Part shown: in pieces, positions 1 through 8,477 of the stretch
Numbering within the stretch: the stretch's first letter is position 1
How the letters are laid out: the number at the start of each line of letters is the position of its first letter
Source: Algoriphagus boritolerans DSM 17298 = JCM 18970
GTDB lineage: Bacteria; Bacteroidota; Bacteroidia; Cytophagales; Cyclobacteriaceae
Length of the DNA stretch: 64,000 bases
NCBI RefSeq assembly: GCF_900108085.1
Contig: NZ_FNVR01000011.1
Location: 1 to 64,000, forward strand
Direction of reading: 5' to 3'
Translations under genes and position numbers: made by a program
The notes under the pieces: model-generated
What the model was told of the DNA's origin: nothing
Database searches by the model: none
The model's input: the letters and a program-made list of their open reading frames with translations, nothing else

Positions 1-22
1 ATGTAATTAATTGTGCTTATCA

Positions 23-96
23 CAAGTTGGCAGGTTTGGCATCTACGACCTTCCCGATCTGAATCGGGACGAGATACCGGGCTACGCTACACCCCA
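23..96 (-). pseudogene. tRNA-Pro-like remnant
   Basis: Read on the minus strand this stretch begins GGGGTGTAGCGTAGCCCGGT, which looks like the acceptor and D-arm of a bacterial proline tRNA. It continues with a 5-bp anticodon-like stem (TCCCG/CGGGA) and a T-arm-like GTAGATGCCAAACCTGCC. The anticodon loop is 8 rather than 7 nt and has no proline anticodon, the T-loop has lost the TTC core, and the 3' acceptor strand reads AACTTG where CCCCG would be needed. I therefore read it as a decayed tRNA or tRNA fragment, not a working gene. It could be a relic of integration at a tRNA locus. Confidence 0.45.
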
Positions 97-254
97 GTTT
101 TCTTTTAGATTTCGCCTCCATGCCGTTTTTTCTAACGGCATGCAAACATACGTATTTTAATTTTTGGTCAAAGAGGCCTTTTGAAAATAAATCCATTTTT
201 TTTCAAAGTCAAAAAATTAGAAGGGTGTGGCAGGAATCATCTTATAAATTCTAA

Positions 255-291
255 AAAAATACGTAGAAAATAAGTAAAAATACGTACTTAT
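255..291 (+). promoter_or_regulatory. TACGTA/TACTTAT box cluster before mobA
   Basis: Two TACGTA palindromes start 21 bp apart (260 and 281), about two helical turns. An inverted pair ATAAGTA (270-276) and TACTTAT (285-291) overlaps them. TACTTAT fits the NarL heptamer consensus TACYNMT known from enterobacteria. The same boxes recur before the other nitrate genes in this window, so this is a candidate operator for the NarL-like regulator at 10185-10847. Binding is inferred, not shown. Confidence 0.45.
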
Positions 292-322
292 TTTTACATT
301 TATTTTTCAATTCAAGGATATC

Positions 323-898
323 ATGGATTCCAAACTATCGATATACATTCTTTGTGGAGGAAAAAGCACCAGAATGGGGGAGGAGAAGGGCTTGGTCCGG
401 TTCCATGGAAAATCCTTTATGCATTGGATATTGGAATCGGTTTATCCCCTCAACTCCAATCCGGTTTTAGTGACTGGAAACCCAGCTTACCAGAAATTTG
501 GTTTGGAGATGATCTCAGACTTGATTGAAGACAAAGGCCCATTAGGAGGGATTTATACTGCGTTGAATCATTCCACCTCAGGTTTGACACTGATCCTGAG
601 CTGTGATATTCCAAAAATCACGATGGAAGTTCTTTCTTTTTTGGACAAAAAATCACAGGCGTCCCCGGATAAAATCACGTTCCTTTCCGACGGAAAAAAC
701 GATTATCCACTGATTGGAATTTATCCAAAACTGATTTTGAAACACGTTGAAACCTCCATTTTATGTGGGCAACTGAAGCTGAGACAAGTTGTCCAAAATC
801 AGCCTCATCAAAGGATTATTCTGAATCCTAATCAGCGTGAATCTCTTGAAAACATCAATACCAAAGATCAACTTCATAGCCTATCTCAAACCTATTAA
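323..898 (+). CDS. mobA: molybdenum cofactor guanylyltransferase MobA
   Basis: MobA transfers GMP from GTP to molybdopterin in the cytoplasm, making the guanine dinucleotide form of the cofactor that molybdenum nitrate reductases bind. The 191-residue protein opens with the family's nucleotide-binding signature (ILCGGKSTRMGEEKG, about residues 9-23) and has a later ISDLIEDKGPLGGIYT segment typical of this nucleotidyltransferase fold. Length is normal. It starts at an ATG about 37 nt after a TACGTA/TACTTAT cluster and is followed two bases later by cobA, so the pair is probably one operon that equips the nearby nitrate reductase (Mo cofactor) and nitrite reductase (siroheme). No other Mo-cofactor gene is in the window. 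Confidence 0.9.
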   Translation: MDSKLSIYILCGGKSTRMGEEKGLVRFHGKSFMHWILESVYPLNSNPVLVTGNPAYQKFGLEMISDLIEDKGPLGGIYTALNHSTSGLTLILSCDIPKITMEVLSFLDKKSQASPDKITFLSDGKNDYPLIGIYPKLILKHVETSILCGQLKLRQVVQNQPHQRIILNPNQRESLENINTKDQLHSLSQTY

Positions 899-900
899 CC

Positions 901-1707
901 ATGAATACTTCCTTAAAAAACACACCCCACGTCACCCTCATCGGGGCCGGTCCGGGTGACCCGGATTTACTTACGATGAAAGCCGTAAAAGCACTTCAGA
1001 AAGCGGAAGTTGTACTTTATGATGCTTTGGTCAATGAGGATATTTTAGAATTGGCGGCCAATGCCGTAAAGCTCTGCGTTGGAAAACGTAAAGGTGCCCA
1101 TTCTTTTACCCAGGATGAAATCAACCAAATGATTGTGACCTATGCGTTTGAGTTTGGTTCAGTGGTACGGCTCAAAGGCGGCGATCCCTTTGTCTTTGGG
1201 AGAGGAAAGGAGGAGGAAGAATTTGCTAACCTTCATGGGGTCAAGACCACTGTCATTCCGGGAATTTCTTCCTGCATCGCTGTACCGGCATCTGTTGGAA
1301 TTCCGGTGACTTATAGAGGTGTTTCAGAGAGTTTTTGGGTGATTACGGGGACGACTAGTGCACATGAGCTGTCAGCCGACGTGGCCTTGGCAGCCCAATC
1401 TTCTGCAACAATCGTGATCTTGATGGGATTGTCTAAGCTGGTGGAGATCACCCGGATTTACAAGCGATTGGGTAAATGCAATCTTCCCATTGCCATCATT
1501 CAAAACGGCACGAGAACCAATCAACGTGAAGTAATCGGAACAATCCAATCTATAGTCGAGCTATCGCAAAAAGAGAAGATTGGCGGCCCGGCCGTTTTGG
1601 TGATCGGTGAAGTGGTTAATCTGGCCAAAGTCAAAGAATTCTCGGCCGAAAGCTATGTTTTCGAGGATGAATTTATTTTTCAAAACCTGGATAGCTTTCC
1701 TTTTTGA
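901..1707 (+). CDS. cobA: uroporphyrinogen-III C-methyltransferase (SUMT)
   Basis: This cytoplasmic enzyme methylates uroporphyrinogen III twice with S-adenosylmethionine to give precorrin-2, the first step to siroheme. The 268-residue protein has the N-terminal VTLIGAGPGDPDLLT motif and the RLKGGDPFVFGRG loop, both standard SUMT signatures. It is the methyltransferase only. The dehydrogenase/ferrochelatase part found in CysG fusions is absent, so those steps must come from elsewhere. It lies two bases after mobA, and siroheme is required by NirB at 13.7-16.2 kb, which explains the position. The gene ends at a strong bidirectional terminator shared with the convergent porin gene. Confidence 0.92.
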   Translation: MNTSLKNTPHVTLIGAGPGDPDLLTMKAVKALQKAEVVLYDALVNEDILELAANAVKLCVGKRKGAHSFTQDEINQMIVTYAFEFGSVVRLKGGDPFVFGRGKEEEEFANLHGVKTTVIPGISSCIAVPASVGIPVTYRGVSESFWVITGTTSAHELSADVALAAQSSATIVILMGLSKLVEITRIYKRLGKCNLPIAIIQNGTRTNQREVIGTIQSIVELSQKEKIGGPAVLVIGEVVNLAKVKEFSAESYVFEDEFIFQNLDSFPF

Positions 1708-1730
1708 CGAAGACGAAGTCAGAACTGGTG

Positions 1731-1772
1731 AAAAGGCCAAATTAACTACGCGATTGTTTATTTGGCCTTTTT
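1731..1772. terminator. bidirectional rho-independent terminator between cobA and porin gene
   Basis: A perfect 12-bp stem pairs AAAAGGCCAAAT (1731-1742) with ATTTGGCCTTTT (1760-1771). It is flanked by A and T runs, so it can stop transcription from both convergent genes. Confidence 0.8.
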
Positions 1773-1782
1773 GAAATTATTA

Positions 1783-3057
1783 CTATTCCTTCCAGGTGTG
1801 CTTAAACAGATTTGGGTTGACAATCAATTGAATCCAGCCCCAGTTCTGAGTTTGAGCAGGTTCGACCCCACCTTTAATATCGGTCATACTTTCAGATTCG
1901 AAAAACTGAGAATAGCCCAGGTTCATTTTGACATTTTTTGCGATGGTCTTGGTGAACACCAGGTCCAATTCAGAACCCAAATACCCGCTTTGATTATCAA
2001 TCAACTCAGCATTTGCCGAAAAAAAGTGGAGGTGAGCGGCAAGACTTGAGTTCTGTCCGGTTGGGATCAAGGTGTTTGCATACAGGTCATTTAAGCCTAC
2101 CTGGTTTGCGTGATTTCCCACATAGAATAGATCCATGTAGCCATTGAATTTGTGGTTGGTTCCATACAGGGGGAAAAACGAATTAGACTTCGACTCCGCA
2201 CTTTGATCCGAACCGCTCAAGACTTCATAACCTAGGACAAAAGCCACCTTTCTGGGCTGGTACTTGGCTTCCAGCATGTATTGGTAGGCACTTAAATCGG
2301 ATGTAGGCGTTGATTTCCCCGTCTGGATGTATGCCGAACCGGTAAAAGTCAGGGCTGAGACAGGAAAGGTAAAGAAGGTACCGGTGGTCTGCCGATAGTA
2401 GACTCCATCTGGTCTGGGACTAGGTTCATCGGTAAACTTTTGAAAACCGTTGTTCAAAAAAAGCAAGCTGATAGCCCCTTTTTCCCAGGATTTTTTGGCA
2501 TGAAGCATTTGCATTACTTTATAAGAATAAAGCCCATTGATCGTATAAGCAGATCCATCGGTTCGTTGATTTTCCTGGTTAAAGGCCAAGGCAAAATCTG
2601 TTTTAAAACCATTTTTGAAATAGGAAAACATAGCTGCATCATGAAACCGGCCCTGCATCGCCCAATCCACTTCACCCAGTATTCGTTGATCGTCGTAGGA
2701 CAAAGTCTGTCGCCCCAGCTTCATGGACCAGTTTTCCGTGAAGGAATAACCCAACCAAGCCTGAAAAAGAGAAAAGGAGTTGTTTCCGTCACTGATCGCC
2801 AGCTGTTGGGTATCACCCCAAGTACTTACATCCTGGACACTGAAATAGACTTTTAATTTGGGGTCTTGATAGGCAAAATTTAATCTGGAACGCTGGGTGA
2901 CAAAAGCAGCAGGTTTGGAGCCCGCTGGTAGGAGATTTCCAAAACCATGGCGGTATTCGAATCTGGGCCTGATGTCCGCATCCAAAGAAACGGTTTGGGC
3001 ATGCGCATTGGAATACAAGGCAATCCCAAGAAAAAGAAAGGATAGAATTTTTTTCAT
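1783..3057 (-). CDS. outer-membrane porin, alginate-export-like family
   Basis: The product is a secreted beta-barrel protein of 424 residues: signal peptide (MKKILSFLFLGIALYSNAHA), then alternating strands, including a region like the alginate-export family (VDWAMQGRFHDAAMFSY). It ends in a strand-like tail after LVFTKTIAKNVKMNLGYSQFFES. Members of this broad family occur beside nitrate genes in Bacteroidota. Given the position, with TACGTA boxes about 28 and 71 nt upstream, I infer a channel for nitrate or nitrite across the outer membrane; transport of something else cannot be excluded. An upstream in-frame ATG at 3078 would add seven residues before the signal peptide. I chose 3057 because the signal sequence starts there. 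Confidence 0.75.
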   Translation of the reverse strand: MKKILSFLFLGIALYSNAHAQTVSLDADIRPRFEYRHGFGNLLPAGSKPAAFVTQRSRLNFAYQDPKLKVYFSVQDVSTWGDTQQLAISDGNNSFSLFQAWLGYSFTENWSMKLGRQTLSYDDQRILGEVDWAMQGRFHDAAMFSYFKNGFKTDFALAFNQENQRTDGSAYTINGLYSYKVMQMLHAKKSWEKGAISLLFLNNGFQKFTDEPSPRPDGVYYRQTTGTFFTFPVSALTFTGSAYIQTGKSTPTSDLSAYQYMLEAKYQPRKVAFVLGYEVLSGSDQSAESKSNSFFPLYGTNHKFNGYMDLFYVGNHANQVGLNDLYANTLIPTGQNSSLAAHLHFFSANAELIDNQSGYLGSELDLVFTKTIAKNVKMNLGYSQFFESESMTDIKGGVEPAQTQNWGWIQLIVNPNLFKHTWKE

Positions 3058-3080
3058 AACAGGTGGAATAGGTTGCATTA

Positions 3081-3137
3081 AAAATACGTATTAATACTTA
3101 TTAATTATAAATAATTACTTAAAAAAATACGTATTAT
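3081..3137 (-). promoter_or_regulatory. TACGTA/TACTTAT box cluster before porin gene
   Basis: TACGTA occurs at 3085-3090 and 3128-3133 (43 bp apart, about four helical turns). Between them are TACTTAT (3095-3101) and TACTTA (3116-3121). The arrangement matches the clusters before mobA, the nitrate transporter and nirB. Candidate operator; inferred. Confidence 0.45.
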
Positions 3138-3293
3138 TTTAATTCCCGGCATTCATTCTAAGCGGAGTCGAAGGGTTCTTTTCCTTCGCCTCGATTGTCC
3201 TTTTGAAAAAAATGTCCTTGAGAAGGAAGGTTGAAATGAAGTTTAAGAAATCAATTTCCTACACCAGAAAGGAATTTCTAAATCCTATCAATT

Positions 3294-4736
3294 TTACTCC
3301 GCCTGCCTGACGAATGTCTTTTTTAAAAAGCTGGATTTTGGCGCCTCGCAAAGCGGGCAATGATAGTCCTCCGGGAGATTCTCAAAGGGAGTTTCTGCAG
3401 GAATCCCCTGAGTCAAGTCGCCGAAGTTGGAGTCATAGACAGTAAGGCAATCTCTGCATTGGTAGGCATCTGTACTTATCAGTTCTTTGGTTTTGGTAGG
3501 TTTTTCGGGTAATGTTTTCTCTTTGCCCAACTGTTCAAAATAAATTTTGCTCAATTCAATAAGTAATACAGGCAAATTAGTTTTGTCGACCTCTTGTACA
3601 TATACCAGGTATTCCTGCGTGTTGGGGTCAAAGTTTTTTGCATAAAGCAGATTGTAAGTACTCCTGATTTTCAAGCCGCTCAATTCTAGTGGAGGCTCGT
3701 TTTTTTCGATGATAATCGAGGTGAAATAATAGGCTTTTCGGGTATAGTCAGTAATTCCGAAGGTCAGTCCATAGGTGCTGATGTCGTGTTTGTCAAAGTA
3801 GGAAACGAGGTACTTTTTAAGCTTGATGGCGGATTTGTTATTCACCGGCAAGTGCCAGTTTAGCTCCAGCATGGAGTGGCGAACATTGATGCCATATTGC
3901 CCGAGGAGTTTTTCAAATTCAAGCTTGTAATCTTCTCCAATTCCCTTGATTATCAATGATTTCCAAGGGGTTATGGATATTTTTCCGATTCGGCAGTCAG
4001 AGCAGAGATCACAGAGGGCTTTTAGAAAATCAGTGTAATACTTGTTGTTTCGCCAGTAAAGTCCCATCCAATAGCTATCAGTACCGACACGATTGATGCC
4101 TTCATAATAAGGAAACGGATAAAAAGGTACCTCCAGAGGTTTGTCTACTGTTCGATTGTTTAGGTCTACTGCATCATTGACCAAGTCAAAAAGAAAATCG
4201 ACGGTTTCGGGTTCCTCACGTAAACTTTCCTCAATTGCGGTTGCTACTTTTTCCAGATCCCAACTGTAAATCAAAGCCGGATACAGCCGATTGGATTCCC
4301 AATTGGGTAATCTGACAAACAAATACCAGTAATCTTCATGGTCTGAGGCGATGAAATTCAGATGCCCGGTAAACAGCGGAACAAGTCGCTGTCGGGGATC
4401 TGTAATGTTGATTTTCAGGGTAGGTTGGAGCCGAAATTGCTCTAAAATATAGAGATACCGATCACTGGTCAGCCAAGGAGTGTTGGAGAAAATATCGGCC
4501 GAAACGTAGGAGGAGACGATGTTTTCGGCGCCTTCCTCCCCGGGCGAAATGATCTGAAATTTGTCCTGAGGATCGATGGTGATAGGATCACCTTGATTGA
4601 TAAACAGAATGTCCTGTCTGGATCCGAAAGAAATCGTATCCAGGCCCGAACGCTCGGCAATTTCAAGGATTTGCTTGAGTTCTGCGGGGGAAAGAACTCC
4701 GCCTTTGACGACTACTCTGGAGAAGGTCTGGTTCAT
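3294..4736 (-). CDS. rubredoxin-domain protein with degenerate nitrite/sulfite-reductase-like repeats
   Basis: The 480-residue cytoplasmic protein has two recognisable parts. Residues about 1-400 resemble the ferredoxin-like halves of siroheme nitrite/sulfite reductases (opening VVVKGGVLSPAELKQILEIA; later GKISITPWKSLIIKGI). However, the siroheme/[4Fe-4S] cysteine pattern C-x5-C...C-x3-C is missing; only a CDLCSDC cluster is seen. The last ~60 residues are a rubredoxin: YQCRDC and YHCPLC provide the four iron-binding cysteines. It overlaps the nitrate reductase stop by 4 bp (ATGA), so the two are translationally coupled and presumably work together. I infer an electron carrier or assembly partner for the nitrate reductase, not a catalytic nitrite reductase, because NirBD is encoded nearby. 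Confidence 0.7.
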   Translation of the reverse strand: MNQTFSRVVVKGGVLSPAELKQILEIAERSGLDTISFGSRQDILFINQGDPITIDPQDKFQIISPGEEGAENIVSSYVSADIFSNTPWLTSDRYLYILEQFRLQPTLKINITDPRQRLVPLFTGHLNFIASDHEDYWYLFVRLPNWESNRLYPALIYSWDLEKVATAIEESLREEPETVDFLFDLVNDAVDLNNRTVDKPLEVPFYPFPYYEGINRVGTDSYWMGLYWRNNKYYTDFLKALCDLCSDCRIGKISITPWKSLIIKGIGEDYKLEFEKLLGQYGINVRHSMLELNWHLPVNNKSAIKLKKYLVSYFDKHDISTYGLTFGITDYTRKAYYFTSIIIEKNEPPLELSGLKIRSTYNLLYAKNFDPNTQEYLVYVQEVDKTNLPVLLIELSKIYFEQLGKEKTLPEKPTKTKELISTDAYQCRDCLTVYDSNFGDLTQGIPAETPFENLPEDYHCPLCEAPKSSFLKKTFVRQAE

Positions 4737-7700
4737 ACCTTTACTTTTGCTTGGTTTAGTATTTCCCTCACTTCAGTTTTGCAACTGCCACACCCCAATC
4801 CGGCCCCTGTTTGGGTACAAAGAGCCGAGAATTCGGTGCATCCTCCGGTGATCGCTTCGAGGAGGTTTCCTTCCCCAACCCGGCTGCAGCTGCAAACTAA
4901 TTTCCCGATGACGGGACGACTTTCCGAGGAACCCATCAAGAGTGATTTTCGCTTCTCCGAAAGCTCGATTTTATTCTCAATCAGGCTTTTGAATTCCGCA
5001 AATTCACTTTTATCCCCCATCAACACAGCACCTATCAGCAGATCATCTTTGACGATGCATTTCTTGTAATATCTTCTGCTCAGATCGGTGAACACGATCT
5101 CCTCGTATCCTTCTTCATTTTCCGGAATAAGAATATTGCCAATGCTGCACAGCTCCAGATCTTTGAATTTCAGAATATTCATCAAAACTGATCCACTGTA
5201 AGTACTACTGATATCTCCCAAGATGAAATTGGCCAAAATCGATGCCTGTTCTTCGGCTGCTGAGGTGATCCCGAAGAGTTGATTTTCAAACTCTGCGATT
5301 TCACCGATTGCGAAGATGTCGGGAAAATTGGTCTGAAGGTGCTTGTTTACCTTAATTCCACGCCCACAAATGATTCCATTTTCTTTGGCAATTTTGATAT
5401 TCGGCTGGGTTCCGATGGCATAAACAATGGCATTTGCCTGAATGATCTTCCCGGTTTTCAGCGTGATATTCAGGTTTTTGGATTTCTCATCGTCGAAAAC
5501 GGTGCTTACCTCATTATCAAAATAAATATGGATACCCCGTTCCTGGACGTCCAAAGCCAACAGCCTGCTGGATATCAGATCTAATTGACGTTCCATCAAG
5601 CGGGATGCCCGCTGCACAATAGTGACTTTCACTTGGGTGTGTTGAAGTGCCGCGGCGAGTTCCAGCCCAAGTAAGCCACCTCCCACGATGACCACATGCT
5701 GATCTTCATTCGGTAATTGCGTGGCATTAAGGTATTTTTTGAACTGATCCGCGTCCTCTCGACTACGCATGGTGAAGCGGCCGGGCAGGTCAAGTTGGGC
5801 GTCTTTTGGGATAAAGGCTCGGCTTCCTGTCGCCAGAATTAATTTGTCATAGGTATGGGAATCTCCATTGGAGTCCCATACCGTCTGACTTTCAGGGTCT
5901 ATTTTTTCTATCGAAAGGCTGGTATGCAGGTTGATTTTTAGCTTACCGAGACCGGCTTCTTTGATCTTTAAGAGTTGATCCCAGGTAAGTTCTTCAGTTA
6001 CATATTCGGGCAATAATACCCGATTGTAAAATGGGTCGGGTTCCTTGGAAAACACGTGAATGGAATCGGATTCGTTGTGTTCCCGGTAGTTTTGGATAAA
6101 ACGAAAAGCGGCAGCACCAGCCCCGATCACTACGATCTTTTCTTTAGGTTTTTGATATTTGGTGACAGAGACGGTAGTGTATTTGAAATCAGGCTCTTTG
6201 GATTGCGGATCCACGCGGGTGAAGGTGAGGTTGTTGGCCCGGTTGAGGTCATTTTCCAGCTGTTTTCCCCAATGCATGGGTAAAAAGACGACTCCGTTTC
6301 GAATGGATTTTGACAGTTTGGCCCGTACCCTTACTACCCCATTTTTGCTTTTTACTTCGACCACATCTCCGTCCTTGATTTTATAGATGTAGCCGTCCAG
6401 TTGATTTACCTCCAAGACAGGATGTGAATAGTGCTTACGAAGTCTGGCCACTTTCCCGGTTTTGGTCATGGTGTGCCATTGATCTCTGATTCGTCCGGTG
6501 GTCAGGATAAACGGGTATTGAGGACTGACTTTCTCTGAGGTGTTTTCAATCTGTGCAGGAATGTTGAAAACCGCCTTTTGGCTTGGAGTATAGAATTTTT
6601 TGTCAGTGAAAAGCCGAGGGGTACCAGGATGCCGATACTCCGAAACGGGCCATTGGATGCTTCCTTCGTTTTTTAACCGATCATAACTGAGGTAGGAAAT
6701 GTCAATATTCGTACCCTTGGTCATGGCGCAGTATTCCTCGTAGATCTCTTCGGTATTGGTGTAATTAAACCCCCGGAAACCCATCCGCTTGGCAAAATCA
6801 CAGAGAATTTCCACATCGGCGCGGGCTTCACCCGGAGGATTGATTCCTTTGGTCAAATAGGAAATCCGCCGCTCGGAGTTAGTCATCGTTCCTTCTTTTT
6901 CCAGCCATCCGGCTGCAGGCAAAACCAAATCCGCATAGGCCACTGTATCGGATCGGTGAGAGATATCCTGTACGACGACAAACTTGGCATTGGCAAATGC
7001 TTTTTCCACCTTCCCAAGATTGGGGAGACTGACCATCGGGTTGGTACAGATGATCCATACGGCCTTCATTTCCCCGCTGGCCAGGGCATCAAACATTTCC
7101 GTGGCAGTGTATCCCGGAGTAGGGGAGATCTGGTCCACTCCCCAGAAATCCGCCACATCCTGACGATCCTGCGGATTTTGGAGGTCTTTGTGGACGGCCA
7201 ACAGATTGGCCATGCCTCCCACTTCCCGGCCCCCCATGGCATTGGGTTGACCGGTAAGGGAAAAGGGTCCGTTGCCGGGTTTACCGACTTTTCCGGTAAC
7301 TAAAGACAGGTTTAGCAGGGAAAAATTCTTGTCTGTTCCGATGGAGCTTTGGTTGAGGCCCATGGCCCACATGGTGATAAACCCTTTGGATGTTCCAATC
7401 AGATCACTGACTTCCTTGATTTCTTCCACACTGATGCCGCAAAGTTTTGCGGCATCTTTCAGCGAAGTGTCCATCACCTGTTTCCGATAGTTTAGGAAGT
7501 TTTCGGTGTGGTTTTTTACAAAATCATCATCGATTTTGCCCGTTTCGATTAGCCTCCGACCGATGGCATTGTACAGAATGATATCTGTGCCCGGGATGAT
7601 CGGAAGATGAATATCGGCAAAATTCGCGGAGGCTGTAGTCCGTGGATCGACCACGATGACTTTGACATTCGGATTTTTTTCTTTGTGTATTTCCAGCCTG

Positions 7701-8332
7701 CGAAAAAGAATGGGATGGTTCCAAGCTGGATTTGCTCCTGCAATCAGAAAAACATCCGCCAACTCGATGTCTTCATAGGAAATCGGGACTGAATCCTCCC
7801 CAAATGTCTTCTTGTAGGCGACGACCGCCGAACTCATACATAGACGGGAATTGGTGTCGATGTTATTCGTACCCAGAAATCCCTTGGTCAGCTTGTTAGC
7901 GATGTAATATTCCTCGGTCAGGCATTGTCCTGAAATATAAAATCCGACACTGTTGGGCCCGTATTTTCGAATCAGGGATTTGAAAACTGCCGCTGCTCGG
8001 TCCATTGCATCCTCCCAACTTACCCGTTCCCGAGGATGTGATCGGCTCCAGCGCATTTCGGGATAAAGAATCCTGTCAGATACGTCATTGACTACGTAGT
8101 GGAGGTTCATTCCCTTGGAGCAGAGCATTCCTGCGTTGACCGGATGTTCGGTGTCACCTTCTACACTTACTTTGGATTGGGGATTGATTCCTGCTACTAT
8201 TCCGCAGCCCACCCCACAATAAGAGCAAGTCGTTTTTATTTTTTTCTGGGAATTCACTTCAATGAATTTGGCTTGACTTAGGGGATTTAGAAAACAGCAT
8301 ATTTTACCCGGATTTTGATCAGGATTCGTCAT
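4733..8332 (-). CDS. nasC: fused assimilatory nitrate reductase (Mo catalytic part plus NAD(P)H-FAD and BFD modules)
   Basis: The protein reduces nitrate to nitrite in the cytoplasm. It has 1199 residues, well over the ~700-750 usual for the catalytic subunit alone. N-terminal cysteines C36, C39, C43 and C71 form the [4Fe-4S] motif of molybdopterin oxidoreductases. The Mo-bis-MGD fold runs to about residue 600 and the dinucleotide-binding domain (from about YPFILTTGRIRDQWHTMT) to about 730. A pyridine-nucleotide/FAD oxidoreductase follows (KIVVIGAGAAAF, second Rossmann VVIVGGGLLGLELAAAL, then AIGEIAEF), like NasB or the NirB front half. The C-terminus is a BFD-type [2Fe-2S] domain (CSCSRVGEGN...GLGCGSCK). 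Catalytic and electron-input subunits are thus joined, so NAD(P)H can probably feed the Mo site directly. There is no signal peptide. It lies downstream of the transporter and overlaps the rubredoxin gene by 4 bp. Confidence 0.88.
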   Translation of the reverse strand: MTNPDQNPGKICCFLNPLSQAKFIEVNSQKKIKTTCSYCGVGCGIVAGINPQSKVSVEGDTEHPVNAGMLCSKGMNLHYVVNDVSDRILYPEMRWSRSHPRERVSWEDAMDRAAAVFKSLIRKYGPNSVGFYISGQCLTEEYYIANKLTKGFLGTNNIDTNSRLCMSSAVVAYKKTFGEDSVPISYEDIELADVFLIAGANPAWNHPILFRRLEIHKEKNPNVKVIVVDPRTTASANFADIHLPIIPGTDIILYNAIGRRLIETGKIDDDFVKNHTENFLNYRKQVMDTSLKDAAKLCGISVEEIKEVSDLIGTSKGFITMWAMGLNQSSIGTDKNFSLLNLSLVTGKVGKPGNGPFSLTGQPNAMGGREVGGMANLLAVHKDLQNPQDRQDVADFWGVDQISPTPGYTATEMFDALASGEMKAVWIICTNPMVSLPNLGKVEKAFANAKFVVVQDISHRSDTVAYADLVLPAAGWLEKEGTMTNSERRISYLTKGINPPGEARADVEILCDFAKRMGFRGFNYTNTEEIYEEYCAMTKGTNIDISYLSYDRLKNEGSIQWPVSEYRHPGTPRLFTDKKFYTPSQKAVFNIPAQIENTSEKVSPQYPFILTTGRIRDQWHTMTKTGKVARLRKHYSHPVLEVNQLDGYIYKIKDGDVVEVKSKNGVVRVRAKLSKSIRNGVVFLPMHWGKQLENDLNRANNLTFTRVDPQSKEPDFKYTTVSVTKYQKPKEKIVVIGAGAAAFRFIQNYREHNESDSIHVFSKEPDPFYNRVLLPEYVTEELTWDQLLKIKEAGLGKLKINLHTSLSIEKIDPESQTVWDSNGDSHTYDKLILATGSRAFIPKDAQLDLPGRFTMRSREDADQFKKYLNATQLPNEDQHVVIVGGGLLGLELAAALQHTQVKVTIVQRASRLMERQLDLISSRLLALDVQERGIHIYFDNEVSTVFDDEKSKNLNITLKTGKIIQANAIVYAIGTQPNIKIAKENGIICGRGIKVNKHLQTNFPDIFAIGEIAEFENQLFGITSAAEEQASILANFILGDISSTYSGSVLMNILKFKDLELCSIGNILIPENEEGYEEIVFTDLSRRYYKKCIVKDDLLIGAVLMGDKSEFAEFKSLIENKIELSEKRKSLLMGSSESRPVIGKLVCSCSRVGEGNLLEAITGGCTEFSALCTQTGAGLGCGSCKTEVREILNQAKVKV

Positions 8333-8477
8333 GAGAGCTCCAAATGCAAGAAAATCAAGTATTTAACGAATAAGGCATAGCCCCGCTACGGTGAATGAAT
8401 TAACCGCAGCGAAGCGATTGATTTCAAAACATTTTGGGCTCGGAATAGGAATTCTAATGCATATTCCAAGTTTAAGT

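Larger units (their letters stand above)
1..322. other. intergenic region upstream of mobA
   Basis: No protein gene is supportable here. The region holds the tRNA-Pro-like remnant, a small hairpin (TGCCGTT...AACGGCA, about 121-140) and three TACGTA boxes at 149-154, 260-265 and 281-286. The rest is AT-rich spacer. Confidence 0.6.

Noticed and set aside
3294..4736. Ferredoxin-nitrite reductase NirA
   Set aside because: The C-x5-C...C-x3-C siroheme/cluster ligands are missing, and NirBD is present; called a rubredoxin-domain protein instead.
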